A stretch of 64,000 nt of DNA from Nostocoides_A vanveenii (GTDB taxonomy: Bacteria; Actinomycetota; Actinomycetes; Actinomycetales; Dermatophilaceae): positions 1-64,000 of the forward strand of contig NZ_BAAAPN010000105.1 of assembly GCF_039531165.1 (NCBI RefSeq). The letters are read 5' to 3'. The notes beneath the pieces are model-generated. The model had not been told where the DNA came from. It saw nothing but the letters and a program-made list of their open reading frames with translations, and searched no databases. A program made the translations under genes and the position numbers. Position 1 is the stretch's first letter; each line of letters begins with the position of its first letter. Below are positions 9,010 to 17,029 of the stretch, piece by piece.

Positions 9010-10476
9010 ATGACGTGCAAGGCGATGGCAGGGATCGCCGCGGCGCTGATCCTGGCCGTGACCGCCGGCTGTGACAGCCCGGCGAGCGTGACGCCCACGG
9101 CCAGCGGAACCATCGGGACAGCCAATCCGGTTGTGCTCGAGGGCGGAGCCGCCGACATCGGGATCAAGTGGAACTGGAATCTCAAACCGCCGCTGGCGTT
9201 CGCCAGCAAGGTGGGCTGGGGGGAGACCTTCTTCGAGGTCGAATGGTGCGCGGTCCGCGACCTGCCCGAGGCCAATCGCTTCCGCCAACTCGAACGCATC
9301 CTGACCCAGTCGCAGCAGATGGGCTACCGGCTTATGGTCAAGATCCGGGTGGGCGGCTGCTCCGGCGGACCCGAGCAACTCGATCCCGCCGAGGGCACCC
9401 GCAAGCGGCCCAGCAGCCTGCCCGACGACCCGGCCGCCTACCAACAGTTCGTCACCAACCTGGTCACGCGTTACAGCCCCCGCGGCGTCAAGATCTGGGC
9501 GATCGAGAACGAGGTCGACGCCAACAACTTCTGGCAGGGCTCGCCGCAGGACTATGTCCAAACGGTCAAGCTCGCCGCCGACGCGATCCGCCGAGCCGAC
9601 CCGCAGGCGGCCATCCTCGACGCGGGCATCTCCAGCACCGGGTATGGCATCGCTTTGGCCGGGGAATTGCTCGACGCCGGCCACGACCAGGAGGCCCTCG
9701 AGCTCTACCAGCGGTGGTATGACCGGCGGCACGACACCGGGACCGCGCGCTTCCCGCTGGTCGGCTCCGTCGATCAGTTACGTTCCCTGCTGCAGGATGG
9801 GCGCGCCAAACGCGTCCGCGCGATGGTCGCCGCGAACTGGGAGGCGGTCAACTCCGGTGCAGTGACGGCCTACCAACTCCACTTCTATGAGAACCCCGAT
9901 CTGCTGCCGACCCTGCTCAGTTACATCCAGCGCCACCTGACCCGGCCCCTGCCGATCCAGGGCTGGGAGATCGGGACCGCCTGGCCGGGTGACGGCTACA
10001 CCGAGCAGATCCACGGCGCCGAGACCGCGCGACTGATCGGGAGCTTGCTTGCGGCGCAGGTCAGCCCGGTTGTCTACCTGCCCCTCGCCTACACGCCCGG
10101 GGGCGCCACCAAGGTCGAGATCTTCCGCGGTCTGGTCTCACCCGAGGGCCAGGAACTGCCCTCCGGACAGGTCTACGCGCGGTATGCCGCCGCCTTACGG
10201 GCGAGCACCGCCATCCGTGGGGTCGGCTTCGACGGTGGCACCGGTGTCCTGATCGTCGGCCCCTCGGGCACGCTCGCGGCCGTGTGGCCGACGAGCACTG
10301 GTCAACTGACGCTGAAGGAGGGGTCGGCCGTCGCGGCGAGTGCCCCGACCACGCCGGTTGCCACCGGGGCGTCGGTCGCCGGCCCGCTGTTGATCGATCT
10401 GTCCAGCACCGACGCCGAGAAGGCGTTGCGCGAGGTATCGAGCGACCTCGGTGTCACGGTGAGCGCCGGCGGCTGA
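9010..10476 (+). CDS. Lipoprotein with glycoside hydrolase clan A-like domain
   Basis: Predicted surface lipoprotein of 488 aa. The signal peptide ends in a lipobox (ILAVTAGC, Cys near residue 21). The rest resembles a TIM-barrel glycoside hydrolase of clan GH-A (GH39-like). KIWAIENEVDANNFW near residues 162-176 supplies the expected acid/base Glu after an Asn, and PIQGWEIGTAWPGDGY near 316-331 supplies a candidate nucleophile Glu. A GH39 enzyme, PslG, serves the Psl polysaccharide system, so trimming of nascent polymer is plausible here (inference). Unusually for this GC-rich window it has two in-frame TTA leucine codons (9778-9780 and 10195-10197), which need the UAA-anticodon tRNA. Confidence 0.78.
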   Translation: MTCKAMAGIAAALILAVTAGCDSPASVTPTASGTIGTANPVVLEGGAADIGIKWNWNLKPPLAFASKVGWGETFFEVEWCAVRDLPEANRFRQLERILTQSQQMGYRLMVKIRVGGCSGGPEQLDPAEGTRKRPSSLPDDPAAYQQFVTNLVTRYSPRGVKIWAIENEVDANNFWQGSPQDYVQTVKLAADAIRRADPQAAILDAGISSTGYGIALAGELLDAGHDQEALELYQRWYDRRHDTGTARFPLVGSVDQLRSLLQDGRAKRVRAMVAANWEAVNSGAVTAYQLHFYENPDLLPTLLSYIQRHLTRPLPIQGWEIGTAWPGDGYTEQIHGAETARLIGSLLAAQVSPVVYLPLAYTPGGATKVEIFRGLVSPEGQELPSGQVYARYAAALRASTAIRGVGFDGGTGVLIVGPSGTLAAVWPTSTGQLTLKEGSAVAASAPTTPVATGASVAGPLLIDLSSTDAEKALREVSSDLGVTVSAGG

Positions 10477-10519
10477 GCCGCCACGCCGGACCGATTGTCG
10501 GTCGTTACGCAAAAGTGAC

Positions 10520-10591
10520 TACACTCGGGCTCTGTCGCGCCCGTCCTGACGTCACTCTGCGACGTTTCAGGGACTCACCGCAGGGGTGAGT
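10520..10591 (+). promoter_or_regulatory. Putative -10 box and leader hairpin upstream of beta-helix gene 1
   Basis: A TACACT hexamer (10520-10525, preceded by TGAC) resembles an actinobacterial -10 box, with a weak TTGTCG 19 nt upstream. Downstream, ACTCACC (10573-10579) pairs with GGTGAGT (10585-10591) around a 5-nt loop within the roughly 115-nt leader of the gene starting at 10641. The hairpin could be an RNA control element or simply a stable leader; no known riboswitch was recognised. Confidence 0.35.
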
Positions 10592-10640
10592 GCGGGGCCG
10601 ATGTGTACCTCGTCGTCACACAGTGAGAAGCAGATCCCCC

Positions 10641-11969
10641 ATGAAATCCACTTCCTTCCCCACCCGTGCCCTGGCCGCCGGCGTCGCGGGCAGCGCCCTC
10701 GTGGCCGCGCCTTTGGCGCTCACTGCAGGGCCGGCGTCGGCCGCAGGCACCACCATCGACGTCGCCGTGACCGGCAATGACGCGAACCCGGGCACCCCGT
10801 CGGCCCCGCTGCGCACGGTGCAGGCGGCCGTGGACAAGGCCGTGGCCGGCACCACGATCAAGATCCACAAAGGCGTCTACGACGGCCAGATCAAGATCCG
10901 CAAGTCGGGGACGGCCAGCGCTCCGATCACGGTGACCAACGCCGGTGACGGGGCGGTCACCCTCACCTCGACCCAGCCGATGCCGGCATGCAGCAGCAAC
11001 CAGCCCGATGGCATGCGCACCATCTTGATCATCGACGGGTCCGACTACTGGACCTTCCAGGGCCTGAACATCGTCAACGGTGTCTATGCCACCGGCTCCG
11101 ATGCCGGCAATGCGTTCGCCTGGCACAACACCCTCGTCGAGAAGGGGGACTGGCAGACCCGCCGCAAGGTTCCCGGCGCCGGCAGCTACAGCCCCACTGC
11201 GGCCAAGCAGGTCATCCCCTACCTGCGCACGGTCACCAAGACCCCGACCCTGGACTCCGCGGACGGCATCAAATTCCTGAACAACACCATCACCAAGAAG
11301 GGGCTCTTCTTCCGGATGAGCTCCTATGGCGTGGTGTCGGGCAACAAGATCACCGATGTCGCGTGCGGCACCGGCCCCGGAGTCTGGCTGATCACCTTCT
11401 CCAATGGCTGGCAGGTCACCAAGAACGACGTCTCCAAGATCGCCCCGTCCACCTGGAAGCACTTCATGCAGGAGGGCATCCGCCTCGGCACCTCCTCCAA
11501 CTACAACTCGGTGACCAATAACAACGTCCACGACCTCGCGGGCGACGGCCGGGCCTACAACACGGACGTGGACAGCAGCTGGAACACCTTCAGCGGCAAC
11601 AAGGCGACCAATGTCGCGATCGGCTACAACGACCAGATGTCCGGCTGGGGCAATGTCTGGAAGAACAACAGCGTCACCAGCTTCCGCACCTACGGCTTCG
11701 GGGTGCGTCTGATGGACGGCAAGCTCACGCTGCCCTCCTACAACTCCAGCGCCAACAAGATCAACATGACCTGCAATGTCGTCAGCAAGCCGGTCGGGAC
11801 CGCCAAGTCCTTCGGCGTCGGCGGCACGATGTACGGCACCTACGCCGGCAACGCGTGGACGACAGCGCAGGTTGGGAAGAATGTCGCGGTCTACTGGGGC
11901 AAGTACGGCAACACCTGGAATGGCACGAAGTCGGCCCCGCCGAAGACCTTCGCGCCGAGCTCCTGCTGA
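10641..11969 (+). CDS. Secreted parallel beta-helix protein (paralogue 1)
   Basis: Exported protein of 442 aa from the ATG at 10641 (M-K-S-T-S-F), with a Sec-type signal peptide ending near ASAAG. The N-terminus follows the DUF1565/right-handed beta-helix pattern (TGNDANPGTPSAPLRTVQAA, then GTTIKIHKGVYDGQI). The rest shows NNxI/NxV-type coils, including FMQEGIRLGTSS, GDGRAYNTDVDSS and IGYNDQMSGWGN. These are shared with the paralogues at 11984 and 13369, with which it forms a cluster. Proteins of this fold are often polysaccharide lyases, epimerases or structural adhesins; no family-specific catalytic site is proven. It ends in Cys. Confidence 0.85.
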   Translation: MKSTSFPTRALAAGVAGSALVAAPLALTAGPASAAGTTIDVAVTGNDANPGTPSAPLRTVQAAVDKAVAGTTIKIHKGVYDGQIKIRKSGTASAPITVTNAGDGAVTLTSTQPMPACSSNQPDGMRTILIIDGSDYWTFQGLNIVNGVYATGSDAGNAFAWHNTLVEKGDWQTRRKVPGAGSYSPTAAKQVIPYLRTVTKTPTLDSADGIKFLNNTITKKGLFFRMSSYGVVSGNKITDVACGTGPGVWLITFSNGWQVTKNDVSKIAPSTWKHFMQEGIRLGTSSNYNSVTNNNVHDLAGDGRAYNTDVDSSWNTFSGNKATNVAIGYNDQMSGWGNVWKNNSVTSFRTYGFGVRLMDGKLTLPSYNSSANKINMTCNVVSKPVGTAKSFGVGGTMYGTYAGNAWTTAQVGKNVAVYWGKYGNTWNGTKSAPPKTFAPSSC

Positions 11970-11983
11970 GTCGGACCCGGTCA

Positions 11984-13288
11984 ATGCCGACGTCGATGAC
12001 GATGCGGCCCCTGACGGGCCTGGCCTGCTCCGTTCTCGTCGGCGGCCTGGGCGTGGCGTATGCCGCTGCCCCGGCCGCCGCCGGCGGCGCCACTCTCGAT
12101 GTGGCCACCACGGGTTCGGATGCCAACTCCGGCACGGCCGACGCGCCCCTGCGCACCGTCCAGGAGGCGATCGACCGGGCGACACCGGGGACGACGATCC
12201 GCCTGCACAAGGGCACCTACTCCCAGGAGTTGAAGATCCGCAGTTCCGGCAGCGCCGGGGCACCGATCACCGTCACGGCTGCCGGCGACGGGCCGGTGAC
12301 CGTGACATCGGCGCAGGCACCGGATGGCTGCGGGGCTCGCCAACCCTCCTCACGCCGGACCATCAATGTCAGCGGCGGTGCGGACTACTGGACCTTCACC
12401 GGCATGACCATCGTCAACGGCGTCTACATCAATGGCGAAGGCGGCGGGAAGACCTACGCATGGCACGCGGGACTGGCCAAGAAGGGCCAATGGGAGCCCC
12501 GCCGGAAAGTGCCGGGGACGTCCAAGAACGATCCGGTCGCGGCCAAGGGCGCGGTTCCCTATCTCGCCAACCTCCTCCATGCCGACCTCGACCCGTCCGA
12601 GCACATCGAGTTCATCGGCAACACGATGACCGGGCGCGGGATCTATGCCACCTTGGCCAACTACGGCGTGGTCAAGGACAACACGATCACCAACATCCTG
12701 TGCGGCACCGGGCCGGGCGTGTGGGTGATGAACTTCAGCAACTTCTGGGAGGTCAGCGGCAACGACATCTCCAAGATCGCCGCCTCCACCTGGAAGCATT
12801 ACATGCAAGAGGGTATCCGCTTCGGTAGTGCGGCGAACTACAACCGGATCGTCGGCAACACCGTGCACGACCTGCCCGGCGACGGACGGGCGTTCAACAC
12901 CGATGTCGACGGCAGCTTCAACCTCTTCCAGAACAACATCGCCACCAATGTCGCGATCGGCTTCAACGACCAGATGTCGGGCTGGGGCAACACGTGGGTC
13001 GGCAATCGCGCCAGCAAGTACCGCACCTATTGCTTCGGCTTCCGGCTCAAGGACGCGACTTTGCGGACGCCGTCGCTGAACAGCAGCACGAATATGTCCA
13101 CGATCAGCAATAACACCTGCAGTTCACCGGTGTCCGGCGCTCCCGCCCTGGGCATCGGTGCGGTCATGAAGAGCAGCTTCAACGCCAACACCTTCCCGAA
13201 GGTGATGCTCGGCACCTATGTCCCCGGCTACTGGGCCAAGCAGGGCAACACCTGGAACGGCTCCTCCAAGCCCCCCGCCGAGGGCTGA
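11984..13288 (+). CDS. Secreted parallel beta-helix protein (paralogue 2)
   Basis: Second beta-helix paralogue, 434 aa from the ATG at 11984, 14 nt after paralogue 1; M at 11996 or 12002 is also possible. The signal peptide is in the first 35-40 residues (PLTGLACSVLVGGLGVAYAA). Conserved blocks match paralogue 1: TGSDANSGTADAPLRTVQEA, WKHYMQEGIRFGS, GDGRAFNTDVDGS and IGFNDQMSGWGN. It lacks the C-terminal Cys of the other two. Tandem position and near-colinearity point to local duplication. It is followed by a strong terminator at 13309-13342. Confidence 0.85.
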   Translation: MPTSMTMRPLTGLACSVLVGGLGVAYAAAPAAAGGATLDVATTGSDANSGTADAPLRTVQEAIDRATPGTTIRLHKGTYSQELKIRSSGSAGAPITVTAAGDGPVTVTSAQAPDGCGARQPSSRRTINVSGGADYWTFTGMTIVNGVYINGEGGGKTYAWHAGLAKKGQWEPRRKVPGTSKNDPVAAKGAVPYLANLLHADLDPSEHIEFIGNTMTGRGIYATLANYGVVKDNTITNILCGTGPGVWVMNFSNFWEVSGNDISKIAASTWKHYMQEGIRFGSAANYNRIVGNTVHDLPGDGRAFNTDVDGSFNLFQNNIATNVAIGFNDQMSGWGNTWVGNRASKYRTYCFGFRLKDATLRTPSLNSSTNMSTISNNTCSSPVSGAPALGIGAVMKSSFNANTFPKVMLGTYVPGYWAKQGNTWNGSSKPPAEG

Positions 13289-13308
13289 GCCGCCACCTCA
13301 ACGCGTGC

Positions 13309-13342
13309 GGCCGCCCCGGGGATGGCTATCCCCGGGGCGGCC
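13309..13342. terminator. Strong intrinsic terminator, probably bidirectional
   Basis: A perfect 15-bp inverted repeat (13309-13323 with 13328-13342) around a GGCT loop, followed by TTATCGTT. It lies between the convergent beta-helix genes 2 (+) and 3 (-) and can serve both. Confidence 0.85.
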
Positions 13343-13368
13343 TTATCGTTCTGGGGCGCTGCGTTCGT

Positions 13369-14682
13369 TCAGCAGCCGGCCGAGGAGAGCGCCGGCGTGG
13401 TGCCGGGCAGCAGGCTCGATCCGTTCCAGGTATTGCCTTGAGCCGACCAGTAGGTCTGGAGGTTCTTGCTCAGCCAGATCAGCGGCATCTGGTTGCCGAC
13501 GAAGGTGCCATTCATCATCCCGCCGACGCCGAGTGCTTTGGCCTTGCCGACCGCGCCGGTGGTGACATTGCAGCGCACGATCGGGCCGTTGGAGCTGCTG
13601 GCATACGACGGGGTTGCCAGTTGGGCATCCATCAAGCGGAAGCCGAAGCCATAGGTGCGGTAGCCGGAGACCGTGTTGTACTCCCAGCGGTTGCCCCAGC
13701 CGGACATCTGGTCGTTGTAGCCGATCGCCACATTGCTGACCGTGTTGTGGTGGAAGTCGTTCCAGCTGGCATCCACATCGGTATTGATGCCGCGGCCGTC
13801 GCCGGGCAGGTCGTGCACGATATTGCCGGTGACCTCGTTGTAGTCGGCGGCGCTGCCGAGGCGGATGCCCTCCTGCATGTAATGAGCGGCCGTCGAGATC
13901 GCAATATCGCTGATGTCATTGCCGGCGATCGTCCAATTGTTGCTGAAGGTCATCAGCCAGATTCCCGGCCCGATGCCGCAGGGGATCTGCGAGATGGTGT
14001 TGTCGGCGATGACGCCATTGCTGGCCAGGGCGCCATAGATGCCTCGCCCGGTCATCGTGTTGCCGATGATCCTGATCCCGTCGGCGGAGTCCAGATCATT
14101 GGCACCGGTGACGGTGCGCAGATAGGCGATGGTGTTCGCGGTCGCCGGCTGGTTTCGGGAGCCGTGACCCGGGACGGCGCGCCGCGTGAGGTAGTCATTG
14201 GCCTTGACCAGATTGGTCAGCCAGCTGTAAGCGACATTCGACTTCTTGCCGGCGATCCAGATCCCATTGTGGATGGCGAGCCCGTCGATCTGCCAGTTGT
14301 CCGCGCCATTGGCGATGGTGATGGTCCGGTCGGCTGCGGGTTGGCTGTTGTTGCACGGTTGCGGCTTGGAAGCGTAGGTCAGCAGGACCGGGCCATTGCC
14401 GGCTGCCGTGATCCGGATCGGCGCGGTGGCCGTGCCCGAGTTCTTGATCTTGACGGCGCCGGTATAGGTCCCCGCGAGAATCTTGATCGTGGTGCCGGGG
14501 GTGGCGCGATCCACGGCGGACTGGACGGTGGCCAGGGGCGAGGCGAGGGTCCCGAGTCCGGTTGCGCTGCCCGCCGGTCCGACATAGATCTCGGTCCCGT
14601 CGGCCTGGGCGCCGGAGGCGACCCCCACCGAGGCGATCAGGGCGCCGGCGGCGCTGAGGCAGGCGAGCGGGCGTGATGGCAC
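13369..14682 (-). CDS. Secreted parallel beta-helix protein (paralogue 3)
   Basis: Third beta-helix paralogue, on the opposite strand, 437 aa. The signal peptide is MPSRPLACLSAAGALIASVG and following, ending near QADG. It shares AHYMQEGIRLGSA, LPGDGRGINTDVDAS and IGYNDQMSGWGNRW with the other two copies, and ends SSAGC, so the Cys terminus is kept as in copy 1. It has its own likely promoter (14812-14840) about 130 nt upstream. Retention of the same conserved acidic and Asn-rich loops in three copies suggests a shared ligand or active site, not just a shared fold. Confidence 0.85.
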   Translation of the reverse strand: MPSRPLACLSAAGALIASVGVASGAQADGTEIYVGPAGSATGLGTLASPLATVQSAVDRATPGTTIKILAGTYTGAVKIKNSGTATAPIRITAAGNGPVLLTYASKPQPCNNSQPAADRTITIANGADNWQIDGLAIHNGIWIAGKKSNVAYSWLTNLVKANDYLTRRAVPGHGSRNQPATANTIAYLRTVTGANDLDSADGIRIIGNTMTGRGIYGALASNGVIADNTISQIPCGIGPGIWLMTFSNNWTIAGNDISDIAISTAAHYMQEGIRLGSAADYNEVTGNIVHDLPGDGRGINTDVDASWNDFHHNTVSNVAIGYNDQMSGWGNRWEYNTVSGYRTYGFGFRLMDAQLATPSYASSSNGPIVRCNVTTGAVGKAKALGVGGMMNGTFVGNQMPLIWLSKNLQTYWSAQGNTWNGSSLLPGTTPALSSAGC

Positions 14683-14811
14683 TGTCTACTCCGTGGGATC
14701 GGCCGGACCGCTGCGCCTGGAGAAGTCCGACGGCGCGTGCGTTGTCCGATGTGTGGGGGGCGTGTGCGGAGAGCCGCGCCGCGGCACGTGCTCCCGGGAA
14801 CGGCGTCGAGC

Positions 14812-14840
14812 ACAATAGCGAATCGGGCGCAGGGGATCAA
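14812..14840 (-). promoter_or_regulatory. Sigma-70-type promoter for beta-helix gene 3
   Basis: Read on the minus strand: TTGATC (14840-14835), a 17-nt spacer, then TATTGT (14817-14812). This is one of the best -35/-10 pairs in the window and implies a leader of about 120 nt. The 14683-15008 gap holds only this promoter and the terminator at 14946-14979. Confidence 0.6.
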
Positions 14841-14945
14841 TGCGCTCGCGTGCTGCCCTAGACCGGACGGCACCGCTTTCGCTCACCGGCGACCTGTCGT
14901 GCTGCTCGCACGTCACGTGCGCAGACTCTCGGAATGTCAAAACGG

Positions 14946-14979
14946 CGCGCCGACTGTGAATCACATCACAGTCGGCGCG
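14946..14979 (-). terminator. Intrinsic terminator after propeller gene A1
   Basis: A perfect 14-bp inverted repeat (14946-14959 with 14966-14979, 6-nt loop). On the minus strand it is followed closely by GTTTTG, as expected for a rho-independent terminator of the gene at 15009-16838. Confidence 0.85.
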
Positions 14980-15008
14980 TCGTTCGGATGATGAGACGGG
15001 GCGTTGGG

Positions 15009-16838
15009 CTATTTCGTGTTCAGGTTGAAGACCGAGACCCGCTCGTTGCCTTCTTCCATGATGTAGAGCCGGCCGTTATAGATGGCCAGGGTGTCGGGCT
15101 GGTAAAGCTTGCCCGCGACGTACCCGCGCTGCGAGATCTTGGTCACGAACGCGCCCGACTTAGTCCATACCTTGACCTTGTGTGTGGGCACATCGGCGAC
15201 GTAGACCCGCTCCTTGTCGATCGCGATGCCATAGGGCCCCGAGAGCTGGTTGTCCGCGGTGCCCCGGCCGATAGCGAGCTTGCCGAGGTAGGCACCCGAC
15301 GCGCTCCAGTGCGTGATGGCCGCCTTGGCGCTGTCGGCGACCCAGACCGACTGATCCACCGGGTCGATGGCGATGCCCTTGGGGTAGCTGAACTGGGCGT
15401 TGGTGCCGAAGGTGGTCACCAGTCCACCATTGGAGTTCAGGACCTGAACGCGGTAGTTGTTCGAGTCCGCCACATAGATATTGCCGTTGTTGGCGACGGC
15501 GAGACCTTGCGGGTTCTTGAACTTGCCCGGCGTGGTCCCGGCCTCGCCCGACCCCCACTTGTAGGTGCCGTCCTTGGTGTAGGCGACGATCCGGCCGTTG
15601 TCGGTGTCGGTGATCACCCAGTCGTTGGTGACCGGGTTGCTGGCGATCGCCCGCGCATAGTTGAACAGGTAGGGACCGCGGCCGCGCTTGCCCCATTGCT
15701 TCTGGAAGGCGCCGGTGGCCGAGAAAGTCTGGATGCGCCAGTTGTAGGTGTCCGAGACGGCCACCGTGCCGTCCTTGGCGACGGCGACCCCGCGCGGGGC
15801 GTTGAAGCCGCCGGCTGGCGGCAGCTGCGGCGGGTTCGGGTCCGACATGAGGTACTGGCCGGTCGGGCTGAACTTCTGCACGCGGAAGTTGGGCATATCG
15901 GCCACCCAGACATTGCCGGAGTTGTCGACCGTGATCTCGCGGCCGCCGTCGGCGAACTGGCCGGGACCGGCGCCCATCGATCCCCACCGGGTGATGAAGT
16001 TGCCGTTGAGGTCGTACTTGTTGACTCGGTTCGCCTCCCCATCGACGACATAGACCCAACCGCGCGCCTTGTCGACGGCGATGCCGCGCATGTCACCTTG
16101 GAACTGGCCGGCCTTGGAGCCCTTGGAGCCCCACTTGCGCAGGAACGTGCCGTTCTTGTCGAAGACCTGAATCCGGTAGTTGCCGGGGTCGACGACGTAA
16201 AGGTTGTCGGAACCGTCGATCGCCAACCCGTGCGGGCTGCGCATCTGGCCGTTCGCCGACCCGAAGCCGCCGAACGACTTGATTTCCGCGCCCGAGGTGT
16301 TCGACATGACGATGTTGTGATCCCAGGTGTCGGCGACGAAGACCGTTCCGAGGCTGTTGACGACCACGCGCGAGGGGTAGAGGAACTTGCCGGCGCCCGT
16401 ACCCTTGGCGCCCCAGCTGCGCAGGAAGGATCCGCCCGCGGAGTAGACATCGATGGTGTAGCGGTCGGTATCGGCCATATAGACGTCGCCATTGCGCGGG
16501 TCGACGCCGAGCCCGTAGGGCGTGTAGTACTGGTTGGCGCCATTGCCACTGTTGTTGATCAGCACGCCGAGCGGGGCGCCTGCCGGGCTGTAGCGCAGGA
16601 CGCGGTAGTTCCAGTAATCCCCGACGATGATGTTGCCGTCCTTCCCGGTGGCCATGCCCCAGGCATACAGGCCGGCGTGGCCGGGACCGCCGATGGTGCG
16701 CTCGAAGGTCGGGTTGATCGTCCCCTTGGCCGAGTCGCCGGGGTCGGCGGCCGTGGCGACTTGGGCGCCGGCGACGAGCCCGGCGGCGGTGGTTATGGCT
16801 GTCGCCAGGAGACTGAGGCGACGAATGGGTGTGGTCAT
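15009..16838 (-). CDS. Exported NHL-repeat beta-propeller protein (type A, copy 1)
   Basis: 609 aa from the ATG at 16838, preceded by GGGGGAG 6 nt upstream. The signal peptide is MTTPIRRLSLLATAITTAAG and following, to about ATAAD. The mature protein opens with the family block RTIGGPGHAGLYAWGMA, then carries about ten NHL-type repeats of the form G-x-F-xxP-x-G-[IVL]-A-[VI]-D / V-YVAD-[ST]-x-N-[YDH]-RVQ-V (for example NIYVADSNNYRVQVLN). It ends NERVSVFNLNTK without an anchor. It is a close relative of the gene at 18893 and is divergent from a type B propeller (17030). The family often binds carbohydrate or protein; no catalytic residues are claimed. Confidence 0.88.
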   Translation of the reverse strand: MTTPIRRLSLLATAITTAAGLVAGAQVATAADPGDSAKGTINPTFERTIGGPGHAGLYAWGMATGKDGNIIVGDYWNYRVLRYSPAGAPLGVLINNSGNGANQYYTPYGLGVDPRNGDVYMADTDRYTIDVYSAGGSFLRSWGAKGTGAGKFLYPSRVVVNSLGTVFVADTWDHNIVMSNTSGAEIKSFGGFGSANGQMRSPHGLAIDGSDNLYVVDPGNYRIQVFDKNGTFLRKWGSKGSKAGQFQGDMRGIAVDKARGWVYVVDGEANRVNKYDLNGNFITRWGSMGAGPGQFADGGREITVDNSGNVWVADMPNFRVQKFSPTGQYLMSDPNPPQLPPAGGFNAPRGVAVAKDGTVAVSDTYNWRIQTFSATGAFQKQWGKRGRGPYLFNYARAIASNPVTNDWVITDTDNGRIVAYTKDGTYKWGSGEAGTTPGKFKNPQGLAVANNGNIYVADSNNYRVQVLNSNGGLVTTFGTNAQFSYPKGIAIDPVDQSVWVADSAKAAITHWSASGAYLGKLAIGRGTADNQLSGPYGIAIDKERVYVADVPTHKVKVWTKSGAFVTKISQRGYVAGKLYQPDTLAIYNGRLYIMEEGNERVSVFNLNTK

Positions 16839-16912
16839 GGCAAGCTCCCCCAGATCATTCGGAGATGGTCCGCGTGTCGTTGGTGCTGCCTCCCGGGCAG
16901 CGGGTCCCCGCC

Positions 16913-16983
16913 ATGGTAGCCACGACCTGGGACAGTGGCCAACGATTCGTCGAGGCCGTCGGCCCGTGACCAGCCGGTACGCT
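16913..16983. promoter_or_regulatory. Divergent promoter region between propeller genes A1 and B1
   Basis: Minus strand: TACCAT (16918-16913) fits a -10 box for A1, with TTGGCC 18 nt upstream. Plus strand: TACGCT (16978-16983) fits a -10 for B1 at 17030; the same hexamer recurs before eno, the Bax inhibitor-1 family gene and the DUF1992 gene. The equivalent spacer of the second pair keeps the TACCAT box. The match to consensus is partial. Confidence 0.4.
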
Positions 16984-17029
16984 GGGCCGCGGCCCGGCAA
17001 TCCGGCGCCGATATCTCAAGGGGAAAGCT

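Noticed and set aside
14934..16919. 661-codon plus-strand frame opposite propeller gene A1
   Set aside because: No start signal or recognisable domain. The minus-strand gene has a ribosome binding site, a signal peptide and a terminator.
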